NCBI GenBank assembly: GCA_905250115.1
Contig: CAJNOI010000047.1
Coordinates: 541,334 to 605,333 of the forward strand
Source of the DNA: Adineta steineri
Lineage: Eukaryota > Rotifera > Eurotatoria > Adinetida > Adinetidae
Direction of reading: 5' to 3'
DNA length: 64,000 nt
Positions 23,481 to 37,800 of the stretch are shown piece by piece. Position 1 is the first letter of the stretch. Every line of letters begins with the position of its first letter. The position numbers and the translations under genes were made by a program. The notes beneath the pieces are model-generated. The model ran no database searches. It was not told the DNA's origin and saw only the letters and a program-made list of their open reading frames with translations.

Positions 23481-26296
23481 CTATCGTTCCACAAGAGATT
23501 GTAACCACTCGATATGCGTTGATACATTAGTCATAGCTGAATATGCTTTTTGAAAACCTGTTTTTGACATAACGCCAGCAAGTTGCCAATGAGTATTATT
23601 ATCAAATAACATTGCACCTGCTCCAGAATCACCCTTTCAAAGAAAAAAACAAATATTTAACATTCATTCATTAACAATAATTTACCACGCCTAATACACT
23701 GGAATTATTCGTAGTGATTGCACAGAAAGCATCTTCAGCAATATCATTTAATTGTCGTTGACATTCAGCTTGATATTGATGATTATCAAGTACACGAATA
23801 TTTAATTGTTGTTGAATAGAATCATCGTCTGTATGACTATATGAAACAACTTTTAATATATTTTGATCGTGAACATTAACAATAGTTGGTAAACAAATCC
23901 AATCAAGCTTTGATGAACGTTCAATACGTTTAGTTAATTTAATTAAAGCAATATCATTTTTAACAGTAGCATGTTCTGTATCAAGAGTTTGATAATCTGA
24001 ATGCTAAAAATAGATTTGTAAATCTCTTATTTATATTCCATAAGAAAATATATTTAAATACAAACTAATGTAAAATTTGCAATTGAATATGATTGACTTT
24101 GAAGAAAATCTGTACTGTTCAAACTAAGATTATGTACACCTATACGTATATCAAATATATCTTTAAATAAACTCGGTTCACGTGTTAATTCCCATTGTCT
24201 AATATAAATTAATAGAGAAAAAAGTGAAAATTAAGAATCATATGATTTGAAATATACTTTCGAAAATGTTGTTCGTCAAGACAATGTGCTGCAGTTATAA
24301 TATTCCAACTAGAAACAAGAGAAGCTGAACAAACATAACGTGGTTCACTATTATAATAATCTGATTTAATTAATAAAGCAGCAATCCATGGAAACTGTCC
24401 TGTTTCGACGGATTGACCATTAATCATACGTGTTCTTCGAACATGATTATTAACTAAAACAAAAATAATGTCATATTTTTTTGAATTCTTTTATTCGGTC
24501 ACCCTTTTTCAATTTATTTTTTTTTATTGATTTTTTAATCGCATTTAATCGTAAGCTTGTATTAGCAATAGCAAAAGCAGTTACTGTCGCAGATAAATCA
24601 GTTGTTAAAAGTAGATTAGTATAAGCAAATGATAACATACCGTTCGAACTTGAATTTGTATAATCATAACCACATTCTAATTGAAAATAACAATGTCATT
24701 GATCATTTTATATAAATATCTTACCAATACATTGATTTGTTATTGTTTTTATACAACATGCAAACGATCCATTACGATCTTCACAACGTGAATTTATATC
24801 ACAAGTTGTATTGGATTCTGCACATTCATTTATATCTATGAATAAAAATTAGTTAGATTAATTAATTAACATTATATATATATATACTTATGCAATTGTT
24901 ATGTCCATCTCGTCGATAACCTCGAGCACAAATACATTTGTATGAGCCAGGTATATTTTCACATATTTCATTATTACCAGTACAATTATTTGATAGTAAA
25001 CATTCGTCAATATCTACATGAAAATTCTAAAAATATTTCAGATTACTTTTGGTATTAATTTACCATCACAATGCAATGGATTGAATATATCAGGTGTAAA
25101 ACCTGGATTACAAACACATGTAAAACTACCATTATTATTTATACAATGACCATTTGAACATCGAGTGCCATCAAGACATTCATTGATATCTTAAAAGAAA
25201 TACAAAATGAATATATTCTATGAATAATACTTGAATAGTTACCTTGACATATAATCCCATTAGATGATACAATTGTTTCATAGCCAGATTGACAAGAACA
25301 CTATAGACATAAAACCTTTAGAATACGATTCAATATTCAAAATAATCTCACAGTATAACTTCCAATTGTATTATGACATATTTGATTTTCACCACATATA
25401 TGTGAATTTCTACATTCATCAATATCTATGAAAATTATTAATATTAACATTTAATATTTTTTCTATAATTGTATACCTTCACAACGTGTTAAATCATTAT
25501 TACTAGGTGGATGATGAAAGCCCATTGTACAATGACATTCATAACCTGTGCCATTAAATTTAATACATGGAAATTGTCCACATACAGGTGGTTCATATTC
25601 ACATTCATTAATAACTAGGTAAAACAAAGAAAATTTAAAAGTCGATTTATTATTTTACTTAATATACATTGGCATTCACAATGAGTTGAATTTAAATGAA
25701 CAAGTCTTTCACTTGGATCACATGATAGATGACATTTACTTTTATGTTTTGAGTAAAATATACCAAAACCAATACCAAGACCAATAGCAACAAGAATAAT
25801 AAGAGTTAAAAGTACAAATATATACCAATATTTCGAACATATTCTAGATGCTATTAAAAAATTGTTATTATATCGGAGAAGAAAAAAAAGTTATTTCTAA
25901 ACCTTTTCCATTATTTTTTGGATTTTGAAATGTTTTTTGAACATTATATATATTCTGTTGTGGTGTTCGCATTGAAGGTCCACGCGAATCAACACCACTG
26001 ATATCACTTTAAAAAAAAACATATATACAATAAAATAATATTCTTAAATACCTAAATGCTGCATTATTATAACCATATATATTATCTTGACCAGATCGAT
26101 ATGAATAAGTAATATTATTTTCACGATTAGATTTATTTAAATCAGTCGGTCGCAAAACAACTCCACGACTATCGAATGGAGCATCATGCGACGTAGCAGC
26201 ATATGGATCATTGATATATGAAATTCGATCACGACCATCCGATATGTAACTTAAATTATCAAAGTGTTGTCGATTGGGATAAATGCCGGCACTCAT
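23481..26296 (-). CDS. Type II transmembrane serine protease with EGF-like domains
   Basis: Multi-exon gene read from the ATG at 26294-26296 to the stop at 23481-23483. A cytoplasmic N-terminal segment of about 120 residues, rich in Asp, Asn and Tyr, precedes one membrane anchor (YWYIFVLLTLIILVAIGLGI). The ectodomain follows with about five EGF-like modules, several of calcium-binding type (they begin DINEC or DIDEC, with N-x(4)-F/Y). The C-terminal half is a chymotrypsin-fold (S1) protease: IINGQSVETGQFPWIAAL at the activation site, ITAAHC with the catalytic His, KNDIALIKL with the Asp, and GVGDSGAG with the Ser. The residue six before the Ser, normally Asp in trypsins, is Val in my splice model, so trypsin-like specificity is doubtful. 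GDSGGP is altered to GDSGAG. The domain order recalls type II membrane proteases that shed or activate surface proteins. Substrate unknown. Confidence 0.88.
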
Positions 26297-27453
26297 GTTC
26301 CGGCTTTGTGCATGACTAGAAGGACTAAAAAAAACAGAATATGTCTATTAAATAACATCATTGATACACGTGTTCTAATGATTAACCAACTAGATATATA
26401 TATATGCTTTTTAAAAGTTATTTTTGTTTATAACTGAAGGGCAATTTTATATTGTGTTAAATGCAAATTAAATATGTATATTGATAGATATATATTCTGT
26501 TATCAAGAGTAGACAAAAAAAAGGAATATAAGATAGAAGATGACGCATTGATTTCTAAGCTCACCTTCTTTATTTCAAACTTTCTTTTTCTACTCTTCAT
26601 TCAATATAGTCCCGTTGTTAGGTCAAATATGTGAAGAAAAATGTAAAGTGTGTGCATAAGACGGGAGAGAGAACAACGGTCGGATGAATGGAAATAAGAA
26701 CGGTAAAAAAAAATGAAGACGAGTTTGAAAAGAGCGCGCACGTAGAATAAAGAGAACAGAAGAAAGAGAGAGGAGAAATTCTGGGCACTTGCATCTAACT
26801 CTATGAAGTACAGAACAAACTAAATGGACGAAAGCTTCATATCGAAAAAGGAACATTGAATAGTAGGACAGTCTATTCTTATTGTTCTTTCGTTCTGTTG
26901 TTCTTTTACTATTCAAATTACTAAATGAACAGAATGAAAGCATGGGAGAGAGTTAAATCACGATTACATCGTTCGAATTCAACGATCTATAACATCGTAG
27001 TGTCAGTACAATTCGGTGATTTATATCATAAATTATTTAATACATAAAAAAGCATACATTATTATATACTTGATATAACCTCCTACGAAAGTCGTTACTT
27101 TAAATGTATTCTCATGTTCTATGACTCACACATGTTACATAAAAAAGCAAGCAAAATGAATCAGATTTTTTTTAAGTTAAAGAAAAAAAGACGACGATGT
27201 TAATGTAGACTTCATTTCTTATGTAACAAGATATTCTTTTTTACATATAATCATTTCCTATAGGCACACATCGACATCCGCATTGTTGACAATTTTTTGT
27301 ACATATTTGAATATATATTACTTGTATTTATACAATATATTATTGATATCATGTGCTAAAATGGAAAACTAAGATATGCACAACGAAAAATATTATATTA
27401 AGAATGAATACTAAAAAAGATAAATGAAATAAAAATACAAAGTGAAACAAGAT
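26297..27453. other. 1.2-kb non-coding stretch upstream of the protease gene
   Basis: Probable promoter and 5' region of the protease on its left and 3' flank of the SPOC-domain gene on its right. A 106-codon minus-strand frame at 26623-26943 is compositionally biased (Phe, Ser, Arg) and not credible as a gene. Confidence 0.5.
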
Positions 27454-30400
27454 TTATTCTTGAGGTTGATCTAAATCATGATAATCTGTCATATAATTAT
27501 GATAACTATTTGATAAAAATCTATTTTTTATCTTTTGTTGTTGTAGAAAAGCAGTTGATTTTGTATAATTATTATTTTTCGTATTTATTGATGATAGAAA
27601 TGATTCTGTTGAATTTCTAATTGGTAATGTATTGATATGTTTCTATAGAATGAAGTCTTTATTTTAAAATATATTCAAAAAGAAAAAAAAAAGAAAAGAT
27701 CTCCCATTCTATTCTATTCACAAAAAGAGAACAAAGAATAAATGTAAAATAAAAACAAAATACAAATGATTAGCAATCAAAAAACTCACATGAATTGATT
27801 TTTCTTTTTTATCTTTGGAAATTTTTTTATCAAATGATATATTTGATTTCAGTTCAATGGATTGATTTATATCAGTTGATAATAAATCTGAAAAACGTGA
27901 TTTTCGTCGCTTTTTTTTGTTGCGATCAACATCTTTGATTATAAAAATGATATTCAGCAACACTAAATTCATTTAATTTATTACAAGTACTACTTGTTAT
28001 TATTTGTTTCTTATTTTTATCATCTTGATGATCATCATCATCAACATCCATATTTTCTTCTATTAAATTATCATCTGTTACTCTTGTTGTTGAAACAGCA
28101 GACGTATTTCCATGTATCATTTGCCATTCAGTCAGAGCAATGCGATGATTATCAATAAATTGTTGAATTAGATCGTCACGTTTATGGGCTTTTAATATTT
28201 CTGTAGTTGATATGAAAATTGAAGAAATATTATCTGCAGTTGAAGAATGGCGCATACGTTCGAGAGAGTCGCTTATTAATTTAAGTAAATCTTCATTGGC
28301 ACTAAATTATTTTATATTTAGATCATCGATAAGTTGTATTCAGATATATTAACTTACTATTGAACTGACGTTCTTTCTGTGTTAATTGATTGCATTGCTC
28401 TATTTTTATTTCTTAGTAAGCGTGGATCTCGTATTATAGTTGTATCTTGTAATGCAATAGGTTTATATATTAGATTATTTAATAGCTGATTTTCATTCGA
28501 ACGATTTATTGATTTTGTACGTCTTTTTTCAGTTCCAATAATAACAAGAAATAATTGTTTGGCTTCAAATTGAACAGGTAGAAATAATGATGATAATACA
28601 TCTGATGAACAATCTTTTGTATCAGCTGCTAAAATATACATATGACGAATACGTGATGTAGCACTACATTTACTAATCACAGCAGCTCGTTTTGATCCCT
28701 CTATTATATCATAATATTGTAGAAAAATATCATTATCAGTAGTATTTGATGATGATGATGAAGTCAATGTTAATATAATAATATCACGAATAGCAAGTGA
28801 TACATGAATATAATCCCAAAGATCTTTTAATCGAAGTCGTCCAAGAATAATAAGTTGTTCAGGAATATTGTCAATTAGATAATTACTTTCACCATAAACA
28901 TGAACAGATTGACATGGAATTTTTATATCAGATGGACGAATAAGTCCACGCCATTGATTTGGTAAACGAGTATTTGATGTTGATGGTTGTCTAAATATTA
29001 ATAAGAACGAAAATTATTAGCCCTTAAAACAGTTGTCAAACACGCAAACCTAGCTCTTAGAATGTGTAATTCTTCAAGCCTAATTAGTTACTCGAATATT
29101 TATATCTTCTGATATCATTAGAAATAATCCTAAACTATAGTTTAGAACAACTTTGCACGCTTTTAACTCTTCTACTAAGGTATTCTGACATTAAAATATC
29201 ATTAGAGTGAACTTACAGTGATTCTGAATCATATTAGAAACTCACGCGCACAAAAAATTATGAAGATCATATTCCACCAAGGCCATCTGGGTGAAAAAAA
29301 TATTTAGTCACACCCAGTAGTTCTAACCACGGTAGGTGCATATTGAGGGTCCAAAATCTCTATTCTCTTCGGCTTTTAAGGGTTAAAGTTTTACATAGAA
29401 AAATCAAAAACAATTTACATAGGTAATGTTTCATTTTGAACTTTTGATGGATTATAATCATCACGAACAACATGTTGATAAGGATTAGTATCTTCCGTAT
29501 TATCAGTAGGTGATTGATTTAAATTATTAGTTAAATCATCTTCATCATCATCATAAATTAATGCATCGGCGCCAGTTGGACTTTCTGGTTCAATATAATC
29601 ATTATCGGAATCATCTGCTACACGTGAAGAATTTATGGGTTCAGTTATTGAAGTTGGAGGTAAATCTTTCAAAGATTCATTTGAATCAATTGTTTTTAAT
29701 ACAGGTGTATACGGAAGATTTTCTATCAAAACAAAAAGAAAAACTATAACAAATTTATTGAACAAAAAAATCTTTACCGGAAACTGTTAATTTAAGTTTT
29801 TCATTTGAAATTGAAACAATTGGTGTGGAATTTTTATCAATATCTTTTTGAGAACTATTTAACAATTGTTTATCTTTAGTTTTATCAATATTATCTTCGG
29901 ATACACTTTTCTCTTTCTGTAAAATATAATAAATAAATCAATAAAAATTCTTTTTCTTTGATTTTCTTACTGATTTGATCATTGAGAAAAATATATGATT
30001 ATCAATAAAACCTTGTTGAATAATTTTAAGTCTTGCACGTCTTGCCATTTCTTCCGCTGTCTGTTGTTCAGCATTAATAATCATTTGAACTTCTTTTTCA
30101 AATTGATCTTTACGTTTTTCTTTTTCCTCTAAAATAAAACAAAACAAAATAAAATATTTTTCTTACACAAAAAACTACCTGGTGGTAACATATCTTCAGC
30201 TTTCATTGCAACAATTTCTTTCGCTGTGATTTCATTTGAAAGAATTTGTTTATAAAAAAACTATCAAAATATGTAAATTTTATCAAAAATATTTTTGTTC
30301 TATATTTAATATACATTATTATTTATATTACTAATATTCGCAAGTAATGAACGAAATTTATTTTTATATGAATTATCAACTTTACCATAAACACGAAACA

Positions 30401-32192
30401 TTTCCTGTTCGATTTTATTAATTATTACTTGAATATTTTCATTTATGAGATTTTCTTCACCATTTTTTTTCAATCTAAATTTATTAAATCAAAATATGAT
30501 CAATCACGAAACATTACATACCGTAGTAGAATTTTGTCATATAAAGTTGTTGTAACTTTTGATCGAATATCATCAGTATTATCAGAAATTTTATTATTTA
30601 TTTGTTTTCTAACTTGTATCGGATTCTTTTTAATCGGTATTGATTTAATATTAGATGTAATTGACGAAGATACAACTTTTGATTTATTTGTATTATTAAT
30701 CGATGATAATGATCGTGTTAAATCTTTCGGTTGATTTTTTAATAATAGTATTGCTTGTTTTGATGATGATCGAAGAATTTTATATGATGGATGTTGATTC
30801 ATCCAACGAGATAAATCTTCTATTTGAGGAACTAAGTTTTTTTCAAGGATTTTGTTAGTTTTACATTCATATAATAAAATATCTTCACGAGATGGAATTT
30901 CTTCATTATCCTAATTTGATTAAATAAGATAAAATCCAATTAGAAATTTTTTATAGTACTACTTTGCTTCGTTGAATAGATTGTAATGTATCATTAATAT
31001 GACGACGAATACAATCAGATGAACAATACATCCAATCTGATTTCGATTGATTATTACAATTTTTAACAATACAATTCGTTTGTATTTTCTAAAATATGTG
31101 AGAATTTTTTCGATTTCAAATACATATTTTCATCTATAATATTTACTATGAATGAATCTTGTTGAAATGAACTATTTCGCTTTAGTTTTTTCTTTAATCC
31201 ATTGTGTAAAACACGTTTTTCTTTAGTTTTTGAAGATTTACGATGGAAATGTTTTCGTTTTGTTAGAATTGATTTATCCGTTGATTTCACGGTAGAATGT
31301 GATACATCTAGCAATATGTTTAAAATAATAAATGTACTTGCCATGGCTCTATTAAGGAATCTCTTATGAAAATAGATAGCTTCTCTATTTTCGATGTAGA
31401 TTGAATCTTAGAAATGTTTCGTATCTTTTTATTATAGAACATAACATTACCTTGACATAATGGACATATAAATTGATCAGTATGCATTTCAAGTATTTTC
31501 GCTTGCTCTTTAGTAATTCCAATACTAGAATTCGCAAAATAAAACAAACCTTTTTCCAGTTTTAGTATGAAACAAATCGAATTCATTTACCAATCACCAT
31601 GATACCAATTAGCACATGAATCACAACGTAGCATAAGTCTTGAATGATCCCATGGTTTTTGACATATACACCAAAGACGACGATGTGCTTGATCATCATT
31701 ATCATCTGATTTTTCACCATCATCACCACCATCATCATCACTATCATCAATTGATAAATCAATGATATCGTGTGTATTGGAATTACTAGAACAGGGCCGC
31801 ATATTATTCTTATTGAATGATGATGAACCAGGAAGAGAAAAGATGGATTGATGAATCTCCTCATACATTCCTCGTTCGAGAGCACGATAATTTAATTTTG
31901 TTCGATTAGTACGTTGCGGATATGTTTTATGATTATTTTCATATGCGCTAAAATCATTGATATTCTACTCGTTTCTGATAAGAAGAAGAATAAATAAACT
32001 TAACTGTAAATCTTTTGTTGAATCACTTTTTTTAACGTTTGATATACAGTGAATATTTGTATTATTGTTAGACAAACCTGCAATTTATGGAATAAGAAAC
32101 AAGTGACTAATGGAAATATGAAGAGAAAAAGCCACTGCTATATGAAAACGAAATAAGAATATTTTCACACCTGTTGAAGAATGATTAATCAT
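27454..32192 (-). CDS. PHD-TFIIS-M-SPOC transcription regulator of the DIDO/PHF3/Bye1 type
   Basis: Nuclear protein predicted to bind histone H3 tails and RNA polymerase II. In order on the minus strand: acidic Ser/Asp-rich start (ATG at 32190-32192); a PHD finger (LWCICQKPWDHSRLMLRC, then DSCANWYHGDW, zinc Cys/His, completed by FICPLCQ in the next exon); a Lys-rich link; a CNNQSKSDWMYCSSDCIRRH zinc-binding patch as in DIDO proteins; a TFIIS central domain (from DDIRSKVTTTLYDKILLRL through the 30.3-30.6 kb exons); an acidic linker; and a SPOC domain (WRGLIRPSDIKIPCQSVHVY at about 28.9 kb, ILGRLRLKDLWDYIHV). Intron 28991-29418 is 428 nt, long for this region. Near 27,933-27,963 the frame changes and requires either a 31-nt intron or a frameshift. 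I did not fix every exon. In relatives the SPOC domain reads phosphorylated Pol II CTD. Confidence 0.85.
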
Positions 32193-34899
32193 GTGTAAGA
32201 AAAACGAGAAGATAATGTAAATAACTCGTCTTAGTAACAATAAAATCTACTTTTTATTTGCTAAACTACATAAGTATTTTTCGAAATCAAATTTAGCGCG
32301 AACAAATCAATCATTCAATTTTCATTTCGTTCTATTAAATATCACATCGGAATTTAAATATCTAACGTCGAGTTAGTTAGCTAGTTAGTTATTTGTTAAT
32401 ATAATTCATTTTGATAGATGAACATCAAATGAGAATTGTTGGGTAAAATTGGATATTCGTGTTTTTATTGTGCCTCAGTTGTGAATATCCTTTATTACTT
32501 ACCATCGTAAAATATTCGATTTTTTTTGTCATACATATAATGTTTTTTCTATTTTCATATGAACTGTAAATCTATTTATGAACGAAAATTTTTCGATATT
32601 ACAAAAGAGGTCGCCAATATTCAATTTAAATAAGTTTTAGTATTTAATCTACCTTTAACCAGTGCAATAAAATAAAAATAGATTTTGTTATCTATTATCA
32701 TATCTTTTAAAAAAGTATCGAGCATGCATATATCGATTTTGAATTGTTAATTGTAGTAAGCAATTTTATAGCGAGTTTGATGATTATTTACCTTTCGGCA
32801 TACCCTTTGAAATATTATTCATATACTGAATATTCTTCGAAAAACGACATTTCCAAAATTTCAAATGAAATATTGTTAGAACAGTTAGAGATGTGAGTAT
32901 CTATTGTTCTTTAGATTCATAAATTTAAACAAAAAATTGTCCTATATTTTATCAATCATATGATGACTAATGATTAGTAACAAGTTATTGGCCTTGTTTT
33001 CAATTCGTTTGCGAGTAGTAAGTTGTTCATGCACTCGATATGTATCTTTTTTATCAATAACCAATCATTTATCAAGCTTATTTGAGCGTCGTTAGGTCTT
33101 GATGATAGTTATTCATTGATTTTAGTATTTGTTAAGAATATTTCATATAGAAAAACAGAAGATTCAATACGAGAAATATTTTATACAATCGAACTTGTCT
33201 TATCATTTTATATTATATTTAATTATCAAACAGAAAATTCCAAAATATATCTATAAATACAAATCGGAATTTAAATGTCATATTAGATGGAGTATTCTAA
33301 AATATGTGTATGAACAATCAATGAATGATTGAATTATTTTATTTTTATTTCATAGTCCATCATAACAAGTTATTGATATAATAAAATAACTAGGTGGCAC
33401 ACGAGTTGAGCTTGTATGCAAAAAATTGATGCGAAACCTTTTCAATTATCACAAAAGTAATAAATCGTACATAAAAATAGTTTTGTTTATTATTCTTTCT
33501 GTAAACATTGAATCAACTTCTTTTAAAATAATCGAATTACTTCATTCTTTTCTTAAGAAAAAGAAATCTTACGGAGGAATATGTAAATATTGTGCTCTGC
33601 ATTACATTCAAAGCTTCCAATGCGTCAAAATACAAATATTTCATATATTAGCAAAACTCTTTAGATTTTTAATTCTTCAATGTCGAATGAAAAGCTCTTT
33701 TTATGAGCAGTAGATCGAGAATAAAATATTTTTGTAAGATAAAATATGATGGAGAAGATGATTGAAAATTTATTTTTTAAAACATTTTCTAAGTCGTCTA
33801 ATTATTAGTTTCTTACATATTTAATCACTTATTCATTTTCGGTGAATTATCTTGACTCAAAATAAAAACAAAAATATACATTCATCTATCAGAATAATTC
33901 TAAAAATGAAAGATTAAATGATAGTATAAAATAGGGCATAGTATCTAGGACAAGAATAAATAGAGTAAAATTTAGTTCTTTTTTGTGGATAGATAGATGT
34001 AAATAAGAACATAATATATATTGCTTACTTTTCATATCCCAAGAGATTCATAGGAAGTTAGCTTTATTTCGTTTTTACTTTATTCTTTTTCATCCTTTGT
34101 AATTCGTTAATTATTCTTACTATCTTCAGTGTGAAAATAGAGGAAAACCAGTATTTATACTCACACACTCTCAAGATGGTTAAAGAGTAAAATGCATTTT
34201 TATAGATACTCTATTTTTAAGAGCTTCTTTAATAATGAAAGGTGTGTTTTAAATAAAAAATACCTTTCTAACAGTGTCTTCTAATATATTTCTTTCTAAT
34301 CTGCTTTTCTATAGACTCTAATAGTCATATCATTGTGGAATGAAATGATCAATGAAACAAATGGTTTCTTTAAGATTGCTAACTGTATCTGTAGAAGCTT
34401 TTCTGTTAATAGAGTTCATTTATTCATGTAACATATTCCCGATTGAAAGATGAGATTTCTGTTGTTATTTGATCTTATCTATTTAAAAAAATTGTAAGAC
34501 AACTATTGCGTATTTCTAACAAATAATAGTTATCTATGTGATGTTTTTCTGTAGTAGAGAATGGTGACTAAAGATAGATATGGCTGTGAATATTTTATTC
34601 ATCGTCATTGATACATCAACCCACAAACACGGTACAATACGCTAAATTTCTATTGATATTTACAATCTGTATCATATTCCAATAAGCTTGTTATAGTAAA
34701 ACGCAAATTGTTTATTTTAGTTCAAATGCATAGAAGATATATTTTATATTTGCTAGTAACTCAGAATTATCGTCGCAATACATATTAAATGTGAAAAGAA
34801 GCTGTTTTATTTAGTCTTTCTGTAAAAATTACAAGAAAAATAATCGGATGATTGTCTTTAGATATTGATTCGTCATCCAAATACATTTATTATTACCAT
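32193..34899. other. 2.7-kb gene-poor stretch
   Basis: AT-rich DNA with many stops. Open frames such as 33129-33332 and 33426-33713 have no recognisable motif, no flanking splice pattern and biased composition. I see no RNA gene or repeat of note. The left end should contain the promoter of the PHD/SPOC gene. Confidence 0.5.
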
Positions 34900-37800
34900 T
34901 CACGGTTTTCTTTCACTTCTATTGCGTCTAATAAATCCATTGATCTCATGCATAGTATCACCTCCAATGTATTGAGATCCGATATTCAGTTCGGTAAGTG
35001 TCTAGGTGAAAAAATGAAGCTAATGACACGATACAGTTGAAGAGATAGTGACAATTACTCTATTATGTTGCAATGCATCACTGAAATGTTGTCCTCCGAC
35101 ATATCCAATATCATTACACCAGAGGTCTAGTGTGGTAAGTGTCTAAATGAATATGTGAAGGTAAAGATACGATATAGATGAAGTCATAATAAAAAATACT
35201 GTGTTGCATCGTAATGCATCGGCCAAATGTTGTGCTCCAACAACTTCGCAGCGAATATTACCGAGATTCAGTATAGTGAGTGTCTACATGAAAAAGTGAA
35301 AGTAAAGGTCCGATATAAATGAAGAGAGAATGATAATTACCTTATTATGCTGTAATGCATGGGCCAAATGCTGTGCTCCAACATCACCCATTTGATAACT
35401 ATTTTGGAGAACTAATGTCGTGAGTGTCTAGACGGATAAAACCGAGGTAAAGATACGATACAGTTGAGAAGATAACGAGAATTACTGTGTTATGCAATAA
35501 TGCATCACTCAAATGTTGTGCTCCAACATATCCGATTCCACTTGACGCGAGCTGTAGTGTGGTAAGTGTCTAGACGAAAGCATGGAGGTGGAAACATGTT
35601 GCAGTTAAGGAGATAGTGACAATTACTGTATTATGTTGTAATGCATGAGCCAAATGTTGTGCTCCCACATCTCCGATTTCATTAGTGCTGAGATCTAGTG
35701 TGACGAGTGTCTAGAGAGAAATGGGCAAGTAAAGACGCTATATAGATAAAGAGAGAATGACATTTACTGTATTGTGCTGTAGTGCATGAGCCAAATGTTG
35801 TGCTCCAATCTCACCGATGGGATTACTTTGGAGATCTAGTGTCGTGAGTGTCTAAATGAAACAGTGGAAATAAAGACACGATATTTGAAAACAGAGTAAC
35901 AATTACTGCGTTCCGTTGTAATGCATCAGCCAAATGTTGTACTCCAATATCTCCGATCTTGTTAAATTGGAGTTCTAGTGTGGTGAGTGTCTAGATGAAA
36001 AAAGTGGAGGTAACGACAGAGTATAGCTAAAGCGAGAGCGACAATTACTGTATTGTATCGTAATGCATCAGCTAAATGTCGTGCTGTAACATCTCCGATT
36101 TTATTAGTTCTGAGATTTAGTGTAGTAAGCGTCTATATGAAAAAATACAGAAAAATATACGATACAGTTAAAGGGAGAGTGGTAATTACTCTGTTGTATA
36201 GTAATCCATCACCTAAATGTTGTGCTGCAACATCTCCGATATCATTATATCCAAGATTTAANNNNNNNNNNTGACAATTACTTTATTGTGTTGTAATGCA
36301 TCACTCAAATGTTGTGCTCCAACAGGTCCAATGTGATTACTTTCAAGATTTAGTGTGATGAGCGTCTAGATGAAAAGGTAGAGATAAAGACACGACATAA
36401 TTTAAGAGAGAGTGACAATTACTGTGTTGTGTCGTAGTGCATCACCTAAATGTTGCGCACCAACATGCTCGATTTGATTAAAATGGAGATCTAATGTGGT
36501 TAGTGTCTAGATAAAAAGGTGGAGGTACAAACATGACACAGTTAAATAGAGAATGGCAATTACGGTGTTGTGTTGTAATGCATTAGCGAAATGTTGTGCT
36601 GCAATATCGTCGATGGCATTAGATTCGAGATATAGTGTGGTGAGTCCCTAGATGAAAATGTGAAGATAAAGACATGCTACAGTCAAAGAGAGATAATTAT
36701 AATTACTGTGTTGTGTCGCAATGCATCACTCATATGTTGTGCTCCAACAGCTCCAATATAATTACTTTTGAGATTTAGCGTAGCAAGTGTCTACATAAAA
36801 AGGTCGAGATAAAGACACAATACAATTAAAGCGAAAGAGACAGAGTGACAATCACCATGTTGTGCTGTAATGCATTACCCAAATGCTGTGCTCCATCAGC
36901 GTACATGTTATTATTTGCGAGATTTAGTGTGACGAGTGTCTAGATGAGAAGGCAGTGGTGGTAAAGGCACGATACAGTTAAAGAAAGAATAATGATTACT
37001 GTGTTGTGTTGTAATGCATCACACAAATATTGTGCTCCAAGGGGTGTGATGTTATTACCTTCGAGATCTAGTGTAATGAGTTTCTAGATGCAAAGATGGA
37101 GGTAAATACACGATATATTTAAAGGGGAAAATGGCAATTACTGTGTTGTGTCGTAATGCATTACCAACATGTTGTGCACCAGCATCTTGGATTTTATTAA
37201 AGTGCAGATCTAGCGTAGTTAGTGTCTAAATGAAAATGTGAAGGTAAAGACATGGTATAATTAAATAAAGACAGAGAGTGGCAATTACTGTGTTATACTG
37301 TAATGCATCACTTAAATGTTGTGCTCCAACATCTCGAATTTCATTCATCCAGAGCTCTAGTGTGGTTAGTGTCTAGATGAAAAAGTACAGGTAACGATAC
37401 GATACAGTTAAAGAGAGATAGTAGTAGTTACTTTGTTGTGCTGTAATGCATCAGCCAAATGTTGTACTCCAGTATCTCCGATTTTATTACGTGAGATATC
37501 GAGTGTGATGAGAGTCTAGATGAGAAAGTGAAAATAAAGATATGTTATAGTTAAAGAGAGAATGACAATTACTGCGTTGTGCTGCAATGCATTACTCATA
37601 TGTTTTGCTCCAACATCTCCGATTTGATTCTCAAGGAGAAGGAGTTTCGTGAGTGTCTAGATGAGAAAATGATGGTAAATAGATGATATAGATGAAGAGA
37701 GAATGACACTTACTGTGTTATGTCGTAATCCATTCGCCAAATATTCTGCTCCAACAGGTCCAATAGAATTCTGATTGAGATTTAGTGTGAGGAGTGTCTA

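Noticed and set aside
26623..26943. 106-codon minus-strand frame
   Set aside because: Biased Phe/Ser/Arg composition, no motif, in the upstream region of the protease.
31583..31885. Alternative 100-codon frame over the PHD exon
   Set aside because: The other frame encodes a clear zinc finger; this one is its shadow.
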